This document shows positions 33,813 through 41,956 of a stretch of DNA of 64,000 nucleotides, piece by piece. The translations under genes were made by a program, and so were the position numbers. Source of the DNA: VRUE01 sp963703895 (lineage in GTDB: Bacteria > Actinomycetota > Thermoleophilia > Solirubrobacterales > 70-9); the NCBI GenBank assembly GCA_963703895.1, contig CAVPFX010000002.1, positions 1,178,001 to 1,242,000 on the forward strand, in the 5' to 3' direction. The number at the start of each line of letters is the position of its first letter. Within the stretch, counting starts at the first letter, position 1. The notes beneath the pieces were generated by a model, which was given only the letters and a program-made list of their open reading frames with translations, had not been told where the DNA came from and searched no databases.

Positions 33813-34608
33813 ATGTTCGACTCGGGGGTCGGCGGTCTCACCGTCCTGCACGAGTGCCTTGTCTCCTTGCCCGAGGAGGACTTCGTCTACCTCGGCGACA
33901 CCGCCTGGTTCCCGTACGGGACGAAGGACACCGACGAGCTGCGTTCGCGGATTCGCTCGATCGCCGAGCTGCTCCTCGGCGGCCGGGCCAAGCTGCTGGT
34001 GATCGCCTGCAACACGGCGACGGCGATCGGTGCGGACGTCGCGAGGGAAGTCGCGAGCGAGCACGGGGTGGAGGTCGTGCCGGTGGTCGAGCCGCAGGCC
34101 GAGATCGCCGCCGCGATCACCGATAGCGGCAAGGTTGGGGTGCTGGCCACCCCGAACACGGTCGAGAGTGGCTCCTACCGTCGCGCGCTCGAAGGGCAGG
34201 GGCGTGCGCTCGAGGTGACCGAAGTCGAGGCGCCGGACTTGGCGCCGTTCATCCAGGACGGCTCACCGTTTGACGAGGGCGTGCTCGAGATGGCCCGCGG
34301 CTACTGCGCGCCGTTGAGGCGGGCCGAGGTGGACACCCTGATCCTCGGCTGCACTCACTACCCGCTGGTGGCGCCGATGCTGCAGCGCATCCTCGGCCGC
34401 GACGTGCGCCTGGTCAGCGGTGGCCACGCGGTTGCCGCGGCGGTTCAGCGAACCCTGGTTCGCCGGGGCCTGGCCCGTGAGCCCGACGGCGAGGGGGACT
34501 ACCGCTTCCTCTGCACCGGAGACATCGACTCCTTCCAGCGAGCTCGGCACCCGCTTCCTGCAGATGCCGCTGGGCGCGATCAAGCACGTCGAGATCGCCG
34601 GCGCCTGA
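33813..34608 (+). CDS. murI: glutamate racemase, with an apparent +1 frameshift near the 3' end
   Basis: Makes D-glutamate for peptidoglycan. FDSGVGGLTVLHECL (conserved Asp), FVYLGDTAWFPYGTK, VIACNTATA with the first catalytic Cys (about residue 66) and LILGCTHYPLV with the second (about 180) are all present. ATG 33813 cuts just before FDSGVGG; the conserved preceding residues (SLPIA) are encoded in frame upstream, so the true start may be earlier and non-standard. After SFQ at about 34535-34541 the frame must move by one base to read ELGTRFLQMPLGAIKHVEI, ending at 34608. Confidence 0.9.
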
Positions 34609-34714
34609 GTTTCGCGCGTCAGCTTTCTCGCTTCCCGCACACGACGCGACCCACCTGTGCGTCTGGGCCTGCAAGCGTCGGCATATGACGACAATACCTT
34701 TCGGCAATACCGTA

Positions 34715-34720
34715 TATACT
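34715..34720 (+). promoter_or_regulatory. probable -10 box of a leaderless vapBC promoter
   Basis: TATACT lies 6 bases upstream of the GTG start of vapB, in an AT-rich patch (CCGTATATACTC) unlike its surroundings. That distance places the transcription start on or next to the start codon, as in leaderless actinobacterial mRNAs. No convincing -35 box was seen. The same patch could also hold the VapBC operator. Confidence 0.55.
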
Positions 34721-34726
34721 CTTCCC

Positions 34727-34955
34727 GTGGCAAAGGTCATGATCTCCATCCCCGACGATTTGCTCGAACGCCTCGATGCTCGGGCAAGTGCCAGTCGCGA
34801 GACCCGCAGCGGCTTTCTTCGTCGCCTGGTCGAGCAGGAGATATCGGCAGACAGCCTCAGCCGCCGCAAGGAAGCTCGAAGACCTCCTCGGTCCGCCCGT
34901 GAACATGGGCGGGGATGCCGCGAAGCTGATCCGCGAGGATCGTGAATCGCATTGA
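34727..34955 (+). CDS. vapB: VapB-like ribbon-helix-helix antitoxin, with an apparent +1 frameshift
   Basis: N-terminal CopG/RHH DNA-binding segment AKVMISIPDDLLERLDARAS, then FLRRLVEQEISADSLSRRK. The GTG-frame itself stops at 34945 after an implausible Arg-rich tail. If one base of GAAGCTC at 34872-34873 is extra, it continues KLEDLLGPPVNMGGDAAKLI and ends at the TGA 34953-34955, overlapping vapC in the normal way. Expected to repress the operon and neutralise VapC. Start GTG 34727, apparently leaderless. Confidence 0.8.
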
Positions 34956-35362
34956 CCGTTCTGCTGCTCGATGCAGGCGTTTGGATCGCCGCGAAGGATG
35001 CGCAGGATCGATATTGCGCGGCCGCACGCGATGTCGCGGTCGACTCCGACCAGCCGGTTGCCGCACTGGACTTGACTCTCTACGAGGTGGCCAACGTGAT
35101 CGGTGCGAGGAAGGGTCGAATCGGGGAGGCGACTGACGTCTGCCGGCTGATCTCTTCCCGTTGTGCCGGGCGGCTTGTTCCCATCGATGCCGAGTTGATC
35201 CGGCGGACGGTCGAAGTCTCGGCCGAGCACGGCCTAACCGCCTATGACGCGGCCTATGTCGCCGCGGCGCGGCGCCACGACTGGACTCTGGTCAGTACCG
35301 ACATCGCCGATCTGGTCTCCAGGGGCCTCGCAGTGGCGCCCGACGCGGCCGACTACCCTTAG
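34952..35362 (+). CDS. vapC: VapC-type PIN-domain ribonuclease toxin
   Basis: 136 residues. PIN acidic residues are visible in VLLLDAGVWIAAKD (first Asp), DLTLYEVANVI (Glu) and LTAYDAAYVAAARRHDWTLVSTD (two Asp), the arrangement that binds Mg/Mn for RNA cleavage. Start TTG 34952 overlaps the vapB stop. Tandem vapBC order supports a type II toxin-antitoxin pair; if the vapB frameshift is real the antitoxin would lose its C-terminal toxin-binding part. Confidence 0.9.
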   Translation: MTVLLLDAGVWIAAKDAQDRYCAAARDVAVDSDQPVAALDLTLYEVANVIGARKGRIGEATDVCRLISSRCAGRLVPIDAELIRRTVEVSAEHGLTAYDAAYVAAARRHDWTLVSTDIADLVSRGLAVAPDAADYP

Positions 35363-35367
35363 ACCGG

Positions 35368-35799
35368 ATGAGCGTTCTCGAGCAGGTGCAGGCAGACGTG
35401 CGGACCGCGATGAAGGCGGGCGATCGCGAGCGCACCGGTGCCCTGCGGATGATCGTCGACGCCCTGCAGAAGGAGGCCAAGCTCGGCGACGGTGACGAGG
35501 TCGCGGTGCTGCAGCGCGAGCGCAAGAAGCGGGCCGAGGCCGCCGATGCTTACGCCGAGGCGGGACGGGACGAGCAGGCGGGCGCCGAGCGCTTCGAGGC
35601 GGAGCTGATCGAGGCTTACCTGCCGCAGCAGCTCTCCGACGATGAGCTGGCCGCGCTGGTCGATGCGGCGATCAGCGAGACGGGGGCCAGCGAGCAGAAG
35701 CAGATGGGCCAGGTGATGTCGGCGCTGATGCCGAAGTTGGGCGGGCGCGCCGACGGCAAGCGGGTCAGTGCGGCGGTGCGTGAGCGGCTTGGCGCGTAG
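35368..35799 (+). CDS. yqeY: GatB/YqeY domain protein
   Basis: 143 residues, stand-alone version of the GatB C-terminal domain: VRTAMKAGDRERTGALRMIV, QRERKKRAEAADAYAEAGR, ELIEAYLPQQLSDDELAALV and a C-terminal GKRVSAAVRERLGA. It resembles YqeY proteins that bind tRNA or assist amidotransferases; the precise role is not established. It overlaps the start region of phoH. Confidence 0.9.
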   Translation: MSVLEQVQADVRTAMKAGDRERTGALRMIVDALQKEAKLGDGDEVAVLQRERKKRAEAADAYAEAGRDEQAGAERFEAELIEAYLPQQLSDDELAALVDAAISETGASEQKQMGQVMSALMPKLGGRADGKRVSAAVRERLGA

Positions 35800-36773
35800 G
35801 CAGCTGACCCTCGACAACACGGTCGCCGCCGAGCTGGCGGGCTCCGAGGACGCGGTGCTGCGCGAGCTGCGCGGGCACCTCGACTGCGACTTCCACCTGC
35901 GCGGCAACGTGCTCACCCTCGACGGCGAACCGGATGACGTGCAGATGGCGGCGACCGTGGTCGACGAGCTGGTCGAGCTGATCGAGCAGGGCCACGAAGT
36001 GGCGCCGGGCACGATCGAAGCGGTGACCGGCGCGCTCGACGCGGATGAGAGCCCGGCGGAAATCCTCGAGGACGTGGTCTGGCGCCACCGCAACACCAAG
36101 GTGGCGCCGAAGACGCTCAACCAGAAGCGCTACGTCGACGCGATCCGCGACCAGACGATCACCTTCGGCGTCGGCCCGGCCGGCACCGGCAAGACCTTCC
36201 TCGCCGTGGCGATGGCTGCTGCGGCGCTTGGCCGAACGGCAGGTGCAGCGGATCATCCTCACCCGCCCCGCGGTCGAGGCGGGCGAGCGGCTCGGCTTCC
36301 TTCCGGGCGACATCCAGGCCAAGGTCGACCCCTACCTGCGGCCGCTCTTCGACGCGCTCTTCGACATGCTCGACCCCGACCGGGTCAACGGCTACTTCGA
36401 GCGCGGGGTGATCGAGGTGGCGCCGCTGGCCTTCATGCGCGGCCGCACCCTGAATGACTCATTCGTGATCCTCGACGAGGCGCAGAACACCAGCCCCGAG
36501 CAGATGAAGATGTTCCTCACCCGGCTCGGCTTCAACTCGCGCATGGTGGTGACGGGCGACGTGACCCAGATCGATCTGCCGGCCGACCAGCGCTCCGGCC
36601 TGATCGTCGTCCGCGACATCCTCGACGAGGTCAAGGACATCTCCTTCATCGAGTTCGGCGGCGAGGACGTGGTCCGCCACAAGCTGGTCCAGCGCATCGT
36701 CGCCGCCTACGACGAACACGGCAACCGCGAGCGCGCGGCGCGGGCGGAACACGGGCCGACGCCGCGCTCTTGA
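35780..36773 (+). CDS. phoH: PhoH-like ATPase, with an apparent +1 frameshift
   Basis: N-terminal KH-like region (DCDFHLRGNVLTLDGEPD), then a P-loop ATPase: VGPAGTGKTFLAVAMAAAAL with Walker A, and RIILTRPAVEAGERLGFLPG, NDSFVILDEAQNTSPEQMKM (Walker B) and MVVTGDVTQIDLP. The two halves are in different frames; one base of CTTGG near 36228-36229 must be extra to join AAAAL to AERQVQR. Start codon uncertain: GTG 35780, GTG 35768 and TTG 35789 are in frame. Order phoH-ybeY-era is a common conserved cluster in RNA metabolism. Confidence 0.9.
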
Positions 36774-37135
36774 GCCTCGATCTCGACGACGTGCCGGACG
36801 AGCTGCGCGAGCCGGTTGCTGCCGCCCTCACCGCGGCCGGGGTGGAAGACGGCCATCTCGCCGTTGAGCTGGTCGATGCCGTTCGCATTCAGGAGCTGAA
36901 CCGCGAGCATCGCGAGAAGGACGCTCCGACCGACGTGCTCGCCTTCCCGGTCGACGGGACGGCCCCCACGGCCGGTCCCCGCGAGCTGGGCGACGTTGCG
37001 ATCTGCCCGGAGCACTGCAGCGACGTGACCGAGGCGGCTGTCCACGGTGTGCTTCATCTCTGCGACTTCGACCACGAGACCGACGACGGCGAGATGCTCG
37101 CCCTGCAGGCCCAGGTCATCGCGGGGCTGGCATGA
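36770..37135 (+). CDS. ybeY: endoribonuclease YbeY
   Basis: 121 residues. The zinc site is HGVLHLCDFDHETDDGE, a variant of HGxLHLxGYDH with all three His present and Gly-Tyr replaced by Cys-Asp/Phe. Upstream, LNREHREKDAPTDVLAFP is the other conserved block. YbeY acts in 16S rRNA 3' maturation and ribosome quality control. Start TTG 36770 overlaps phoH by 4 bases and its stop overlaps era. Confidence 0.92.
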   Translation: MSLDLDDVPDELREPVAAALTAAGVEDGHLAVELVDAVRIQELNREHREKDAPTDVLAFPVDGTAPTAGPRELGDVAICPEHCSDVTEAAVHGVLHLCDFDHETDDGEMLALQAQVIAGLA

Positions 37136-38027
37136 GTCGCTCCGGTTTCATCGGCCTGGCGGGCCGCCCCAATGTCGGCAAGTCGACCCTGGTCAACAGG
37201 ATCGTCGGCAGCCACGTGGCGATCGTCTCGATGCGGCCGCAGACGACCCGGCGGGCGATCCGCGGCATTCACACCGACGTCGCCGCCGAGCGCCAGCTCG
37301 TCCTCGTCGACCTGCCCGGCGTGCAGCGCCCCCGCGACGTGCTCACCGAGCGCATGCAGAAGCGGGTCGAGCGCGAGCTCGCCGATTCCGACCTGGCCCT
37401 GATCGTGATCAACGGCGAGGAGGGGGTGGGGCCCGGTGACCGCTTCATCGCCCGCGCCCTGATCGGCGCCGGCACCAAGCTGCCGACGATCTGTGCGGTC
37501 AACAAGGCCGACCGACTCGGCCCCAACGAGCTCGTGCCGGTGCTGGCTGCGGCCGCCGAGCTGGAGGGCGTCGACGAGGTCTTCCCGATCAGCGCCCGCA
37601 GCGGCGAGGGGCTCGACGTTCTGATCGAGCGACTCGGCGAGCTGATGCCCGAGGGCCCCTACATGTACCCGCCCGCAGGACCACAGCGACCAGTCGAGCG
37701 AGCTGCTGCTCGCCGAGCTGATCCGCGAGCAGGTCCTCAACCGCACCCGCGAGGAGATTCCCCACTCGGTCGAGGTCAAGGTCAAGGAGGTCGACGAGCG
37801 CGAGGACGGGTTGGTCACGGTCAAGGCCGAGGTCTGGGCCGAGACCGAGTCGCAGAAGCGCATCCTGATCGGCAAGAGCTGGTGCCAAGGTGGGCGAGAT
37901 CGGCATGGGCGCCCGGCGGTCGCTCGAAGCGGAGCTGGGGGCCAAGGTCCATCTGGATCTCAAGATCCGGGTGCGCAGCCATTGGCGGCGGGATGAGGAT
38001 CTGCTCGATCGGCTTGGGATCGAATGA
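37132..38027 (+). CDS. era: GTPase Era, with two apparent +1 frameshifts
   Basis: GTPase that binds 16S rRNA during 30S assembly. G1 GRPNVGKSTLVNRI, the Era-typical VSMRPQTTRRAIRGI, G3 DLPGVQRP and G4 NKADRLG are in the first frame. After PYMYPP (37672-37676) one extra base moves the frame; DHSDQSSELLLAELIREQVL and VEVKVKEVDEREDGLVTVKAE then continue. A second extra base at about 37880 (GGCAAGAGCTGG) precedes the KH-domain end KVGEIGMGARRSLEAELGAK, and the protein ends RLGIE at 38027. Both corrected pieces are good Era sequence, so the gene is complete apart from the two single bases. Confidence 0.93.
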
Positions 38028-38029
38028 GG

Positions 38030-38117
38030 GCAATGGGGACACCACCGCCCGTCCAAGTGTCGAGCTAATTAGCTCGACACTTTGAGTATCCGCCCGTTCG
38101 AGTGGTGTCCCCATTGC
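38030..38117. repeat. hairpin element with 28-bp central palindrome after era
   Basis: Outer arms GCAATGGGGACACCAC (38030-38045) and its complement (38102-38117). The centre (38055-38082) is a perfect palindrome, AAGTGTCGAGCTAA and its complement, with AATT in the middle. Read on the minus strand it has the flanks ACGGGCGGATACTCA and GGACGG, the same as the in-gene element at 26475-26569. It begins 2 bases after the era stop codon. Confidence 0.94.
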
Positions 38118-38138
38118 CTCGCATACGATTGGAAGCCG

Positions 38139-38787
38139 ATGTTCAGTGAGCTGACATTTGACGAACGGGGTCTGATTCCCGTTGTGGCGCAGGACCAGGC
38201 CACTGGTGAGGTGCTGACGTTGGCCTACGCCAGCGAGGAGTCGTTGCGGCTGACGGTGGAGACCGGGGAGCTGCACTTCTACAGTCGTTCGCGGGAGGAG
38301 ATCTGGCGCAAGGGGGAAACGTCCGGGAACGTGCTGAAGCTGCGGCAGCTGCGCTATGACTGCGACGGGGACGCGATCGTTGCGCTGGTCGAGCCGACCG
38401 GGCCGGCCTGTCACACCGGGGAGCGCAGTTGCTTTTACCGCGAGGTCGGGGGCTCGGCTTCTCCGGAGAAGGATGCTCCCGCGGCGCCGGGAGAGCCGGC
38501 GCCCGTCGTGCACGAGGCGCTGGCGGTGCTGGAGCGCACCCTGCGTAGCCGTGCCGCCGAGCGGCCCGAGGGCAGCTATACGGTCGAGCTGCTCGACAAC
38601 CCGACAGCTGATTGGCGAGAAGGTCGAGGAGGAGGCCGAGGAGGTCGTCCGCGCCGCTCGTGAGGAGAGCGACGAGCGCGTCGCCGAAGAGGCCGCCGAC
38701 CTGCTCTACCACCTCGCCGTGTTGATGGCCTCGCGCGAGGTCCCGCAGTCGGCCGCGATGGAAGTGCTCAATGGCCGTCGCCGCTGA
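38139..38787 (+). CDS. hisIE: HisI-HisE fusion (phosphoribosyl-AMP cyclohydrolase / -ATP pyrophosphatase), +1 frameshift
   Basis: Steps 2 and 3 of histidine synthesis in one chain. The HisI part (residues 1-105) has DERGLIPVVAQDQATGEVLT, the metal-binding LRYDCDGDAIVALVE and GPACHTGERSCF. After a linker, HisE has AVLERTLRSRAAERPEGSYT. At LLDNPT (38604-38606) one extra base interrupts the frame; then LIGEKVEEEAEEVVRAA and EEAADLLYHLAVLMASR complete it to 38787. Start ATG 38139 is set by the MFSELTFDE lead. It overlaps trpE by 17 bases. Confidence 0.93.
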
Positions 38788-40849
38788 TTCAGAGCTGCAG
38801 CTCGAACCCAGCCTCGAGCAGGCGCGGGAGCTTGCCGAGCAGGGCAACGTGGTGCCGGTCTGTGCCCGCTTCCTCGACGACTGCGAGACGCCGGTCTCGG
38901 CCTTCCTCAAGCTGCGCGCCGGCGAGCCGGAGCGCGCGCCCTGCTTCCTGCTCGAGTCGGCCGAGCAGGGCCAGGTCGGCCGCTACTCCTTCGTCGGCTT
39001 CCGGCCTCGCTCCGTCCTGCGCTGGAGCGATGGCGTGCTCTCGGAGTCCGATGGGGAGGAGCGCGAGGTAGCCGATCCCTACGCCGCGGTCGCCGAGCAC
39101 CTCGCCGGTTTCCGGCCGGCGCCGGTCGAGGGGCTGCCGCCGTTCAGCGGCGGCGCGGTCGGCTTCTTCGGCTATGACCTCGTGCGCACGGTCGAGCCGC
39201 TCGGCGAGCCAAATCCAGACACGCTCGGCCTGCCCGACATGGCGCTGATGGTCACCGACCTGCTGCTCGTCTTCGACCACCTGCGCCACGAGCTGACGAT
39301 CATGGCCTGCGCCTTCGCCGACGACGAGGGCGGCATCGACGCCGCCTACGAGCGCGCCGCCGGCGAGATCGCCGAGGCAAGGCGCCGCCTGCGCGGGGCG
39401 GTGCCGGTGCCCGAGCGCCCCGCCGTCGCCGAGCCCCCCGAGTTCACCTCCAACATGGAGCGCGAGGAGTTCGAAGCGGCGGTCGCGCGGATCGTCGAGT
39501 ACGTCCACGCCGGCGACGCCTTCCAGGTCGTCCCCTCGCAGCGCTTCTCGGCGCCCGCCCCGGTCGAGGCCTTCTCGATCTACCGCGGCCTGCGCGCGGT
39601 CAATCCCTCGCCCTACATGTACTTCCTCGAGTTCGGCGACTTCCAGATCGCCGGCGCCTCGCCCGAGCCGCTGGTCAAAGTCACCGGCCGCACGGTCGAG
39701 ACGCGGCCGATCGCCGGCACCTATCCGCGCGGCTCCGACGAGGAGGAGGACCGCCGCCTCGCCGAGCGCCTCGTCAACGACCCCAAGGAGCGCGCCGAGC
39801 ACGTGATGCTGGTCGACCTCGGCCGCAACGACCTCGGCCGGGTCTGCGAGTACGGCTCGGTCTCGGTCGACGAGCTGATGGTGGTCGAGACCTACTCGCA
39901 CGTGCTGCACATCGTCAGCCAGGTCTCCGGGACCCTGCGCGAGGACGTCGGGGCGATGGACGTGCTGCGCTCGGCCCTGCCCGCCGGCACGCTCTCCGGC
40001 GCGCCCAAGGTGCGGGCGATGCAGATCATCGACGAGCTGGAGAAGGTCAAGCGCTGCTCCTACGGCGGCGCGATCGGCTACCTCTCCTGGAACGGCGACC
40101 TCGACACCGCGATCCACATCCGCACCGTCGTCGTCAAGGACGGCCAGGTCCACGTGCAGGCCGGGGGCGGCACCGTCGCCGACGCCAAGCCCGCCTACGA
40201 GTACAACGAGTCGGTCAACAAGGCCAGGGCGGTCTTCCGCGCCGTCGAGCTGGCCTGCGAGCAGCCGGATTGGGCGCTGAGCATGCGCGTGCTCGTGATC
40301 GACAACTACGACTCCTTCACCTACAACCTGGTCCAGTACCTGGGCGAGCTCGGCGCCGAGCTCGAGGTGGTGCGCAACGACAAGGCCACGGTCGACGAGC
40401 TGCTCGATCGCGGCGCCGAGCGCCTCGTCGTCTCACCGGGGCCCTGCACTCCTGCCGAGGCGGGAATCTCCAAAGAGGCGATCCGCCGCTTCGCCGAGGC
40501 CGGCACCCCGGTGCTCGGCGTCTGCCTCGGCCATCAGTCGCTGGTCGAGGCTTTTGGCGGTCGCACCGTGCAGGGTGAGCCGATCCACGGCAAGGACGCC
40601 GAGATCGAGCACGATGGCCGCACGATCTTCGCCGGCCTGCCCAGCCCGTTCGTCGCCGGCCGCTACCACTCGCTGATCGCCGATCCCGACCTGCCCGACG
40701 TGCTCGAGACGAGCGCCCGGCTCGGCGACGTGGTGATGGGCGCCCGTCACCGCGAGCTACCCGCCGAGGGCGTCCAGTTCCACCCCGAGTCGGTCTTGAC
40801 CCCCCAGGGCAAGCATCTCCTCGCGAATTTTCTGGCGGACCGAAAATGA
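38771..40849 (+). CDS. trpEG: anthranilate synthase TrpE and TrpG read as one chain
   Basis: 692 residues. The TrpE part (1-500) converts chorismate and ammonia to anthranilate: FSGGAVGFFGYDLVRTVEPL, FQVVPSQRFSAPAPVEAF, RPIAGTYPRGSDEEEDRRLA, DLGRNDLGRV and SGAPKVRAMQIIDELE are conserved. The TrpG part (about 501-692) is a class I glutamine amidotransferase: VLVIDNYDSFTYNLVQYLGE, VLGVCLGHQSLVEAFGG with the catalytic Cys, and GVQFHPESVLTPQG. The join is only a few residues (DWALSMRVLV). A TGA lies one base out of frame just before the TrpG ATG, so a single extra base could have merged two separate genes. Confidence 0.88.
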   Translation: MAVAADSELQLEPSLEQARELAEQGNVVPVCARFLDDCETPVSAFLKLRAGEPERAPCFLLESAEQGQVGRYSFVGFRPRSVLRWSDGVLSESDGEEREVADPYAAVAEHLAGFRPAPVEGLPPFSGGAVGFFGYDLVRTVEPLGEPNPDTLGLPDMALMVTDLLLVFDHLRHELTIMACAFADDEGGIDAAYERAAGEIAEARRRLRGAVPVPERPAVAEPPEFTSNMEREEFEAAVARIVEYVHAGDAFQVVPSQRFSAPAPVEAFSIYRGLRAVNPSPYMYFLEFGDFQIAGASPEPLVKVTGRTVETRPIAGTYPRGSDEEEDRRLAERLVNDPKERAEHVMLVDLGRNDLGRVCEYGSVSVDELMVVETYSHVLHIVSQVSGTLREDVGAMDVLRSALPAGTLSGAPKVRAMQIIDELEKVKRCSYGGAIGYLSWNGDLDTAIHIRTVVVKDGQVHVQAGGGTVADAKPAYEYNESVNKARAVFRAVELACEQPDWALSMRVLVIDNYDSFTYNLVQYLGELGAELEVVRNDKATVDELLDRGAERLVVSPGPCTPAEAGISKEAIRRFAEAGTPVLGVCLGHQSLVEAFGGRTVQGEPIHGKDAEIEHDGRTIFAGLPSPFVAGRYHSLIADPDLPDVLETSARLGDVVMGARHRELPAEGVQFHPESVLTPQGKHLLANFLADRK

Positions 40850-40851
40850 GC

Positions 40852-40898
40852 TTCCGGTGCGCTTTTTGCTCGCCCGGGGCGCGTAAGGCGCACCGGAA
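40852..40898. repeat. hairpin with 11-bp arms between trpEG and trpD
   Basis: TTCCGGTGCGC (40852-40862) and its complement (40888-40898) enclose TTTTTGCTCGCC-GGGGCGCGTAAG. It starts 2 bases after the trpEG stop and ends 9 bases before trpD. It may be a small member of the palindrome group or an attenuator-like stem within the trp operon; no Trp-rich leader peptide is present. Confidence 0.65.
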
Positions 40899-40907
40899 CG
40901 GTCGGTC

Positions 40908-41936
40908 ATGACCAACGAGATCGTCACCCGCGCGATCGACGCCGTTTGCGCGGGCGATCACCTCACCGCTGACCACGCCGCCACGGTCTTGGCCGAGATC
41001 ATGGCGGGGCGCAGCAGCGAGGTGCAGACTGCGGCCTTCCTGATCGCGCTGCGGGCCAAGGGCGAGACGGTTCCGGAGCTGGTCGGCCTGGCCCGTACGA
41101 TGCGGGCGCTGGCGATCCCGGTCGCCACCACCCGCACGGACCTGGTCGACACTGCCGGGACCGGCGGCGGCCCCTCCACCTTCAACGTCTCGACCACCGC
41201 GGCCCTGGTCGCTGCCGCGGCGGGCTGTGCGGTGGCCAAGCACGGCAATCGCTCGTACACGAGCAAGTGCGGCACAGCGGATCTGTTCGAGGCGCTCGGG
41301 GTCAACATCGAGCTCGAGCCCGAGCAGGTCGCCCGCTGCATCGACGAGGTCGGCTTCGGCTTCATGTTCGCGCCGCGGCACCACAAGGCGATGGCGCACG
41401 TCGTGCCGGTTCGCAAGCAGCTCGGCGTACGCACGATCTTCAACTTCCTCGGCCCGCTGACCAACCCGGCCGGGGCGCAGCGCCAGTTGCTTGGCGTCTC
41501 CGATCGCCACTACCAGGAGACGATCGCCGAGGCGCTGGTCGGCCTCGGCAGCGAGCGGGCGATGGTGGTCGCCGGCGAGGACGGGGTCGACGAGCTCTCG
41601 ATCTCCGCCCGCACCAGGGTGATCGAGGTCCGCGACGGGCGCACCGAGGAGCACTTCGTCGAGGCCGGAGACTTCGGCCTGGTGGCGGCTGAGCTCGAGG
41701 AGGTCGCCGGCGGCACGCCGCAGCAGAACGCTGCCACCGTGCGCGCGGTGCTTGCCGGCGAGCAGGGACCACGGCGCGACCTCGTTCTGCTCAACGCCGG
41801 CGCCGCGATCTACGTCGGCGGCGGCGCGGAGAGTCTCGCCGCGGGGGTGGAGAAGGCCGCGGCGACGATCGATGCCGGCGCGGCAGCCGAGTTGCTCGAG
41901 CGTCTGATCGAGGCGACCAACTCCGCCGCCGTCTAG
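40908..41936 (+). CDS. trpD: anthranilate phosphoribosyltransferase
   Basis: 342 residues. Second step of tryptophan synthesis, joining anthranilate and PRPP. Signature: DTAGTGGGPSTFNVSTTAALV (PRPP loop), AKHGNRSYTSKCGTADLFEALG, GFMFAPRHHKAMAHVVPVRKQLG and RTIFNFLGPLTNPAGA. The N-terminal helical domain is complete. Start ATG 40908; stop 20 bases before trpC. Confidence 0.97.
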   Translation: MTNEIVTRAIDAVCAGDHLTADHAATVLAEIMAGRSSEVQTAAFLIALRAKGETVPELVGLARTMRALAIPVATTRTDLVDTAGTGGGPSTFNVSTTAALVAAAAGCAVAKHGNRSYTSKCGTADLFEALGVNIELEPEQVARCIDEVGFGFMFAPRHHKAMAHVVPVRKQLGVRTIFNFLGPLTNPAGAQRQLLGVSDRHYQETIAEALVGLGSERAMVVAGEDGVDELSISARTRVIEVRDGRTEEHFVEAGDFGLVAAELEEVAGGTPQQNAATVRAVLAGEQGPRRDLVLLNAGAAIYVGGGAESLAAGVEKAAATIDAGAAAELLERLIEATNSAAV

Positions 41937-41956
41937 GCTTGGCCGGTCAAGTGGCA

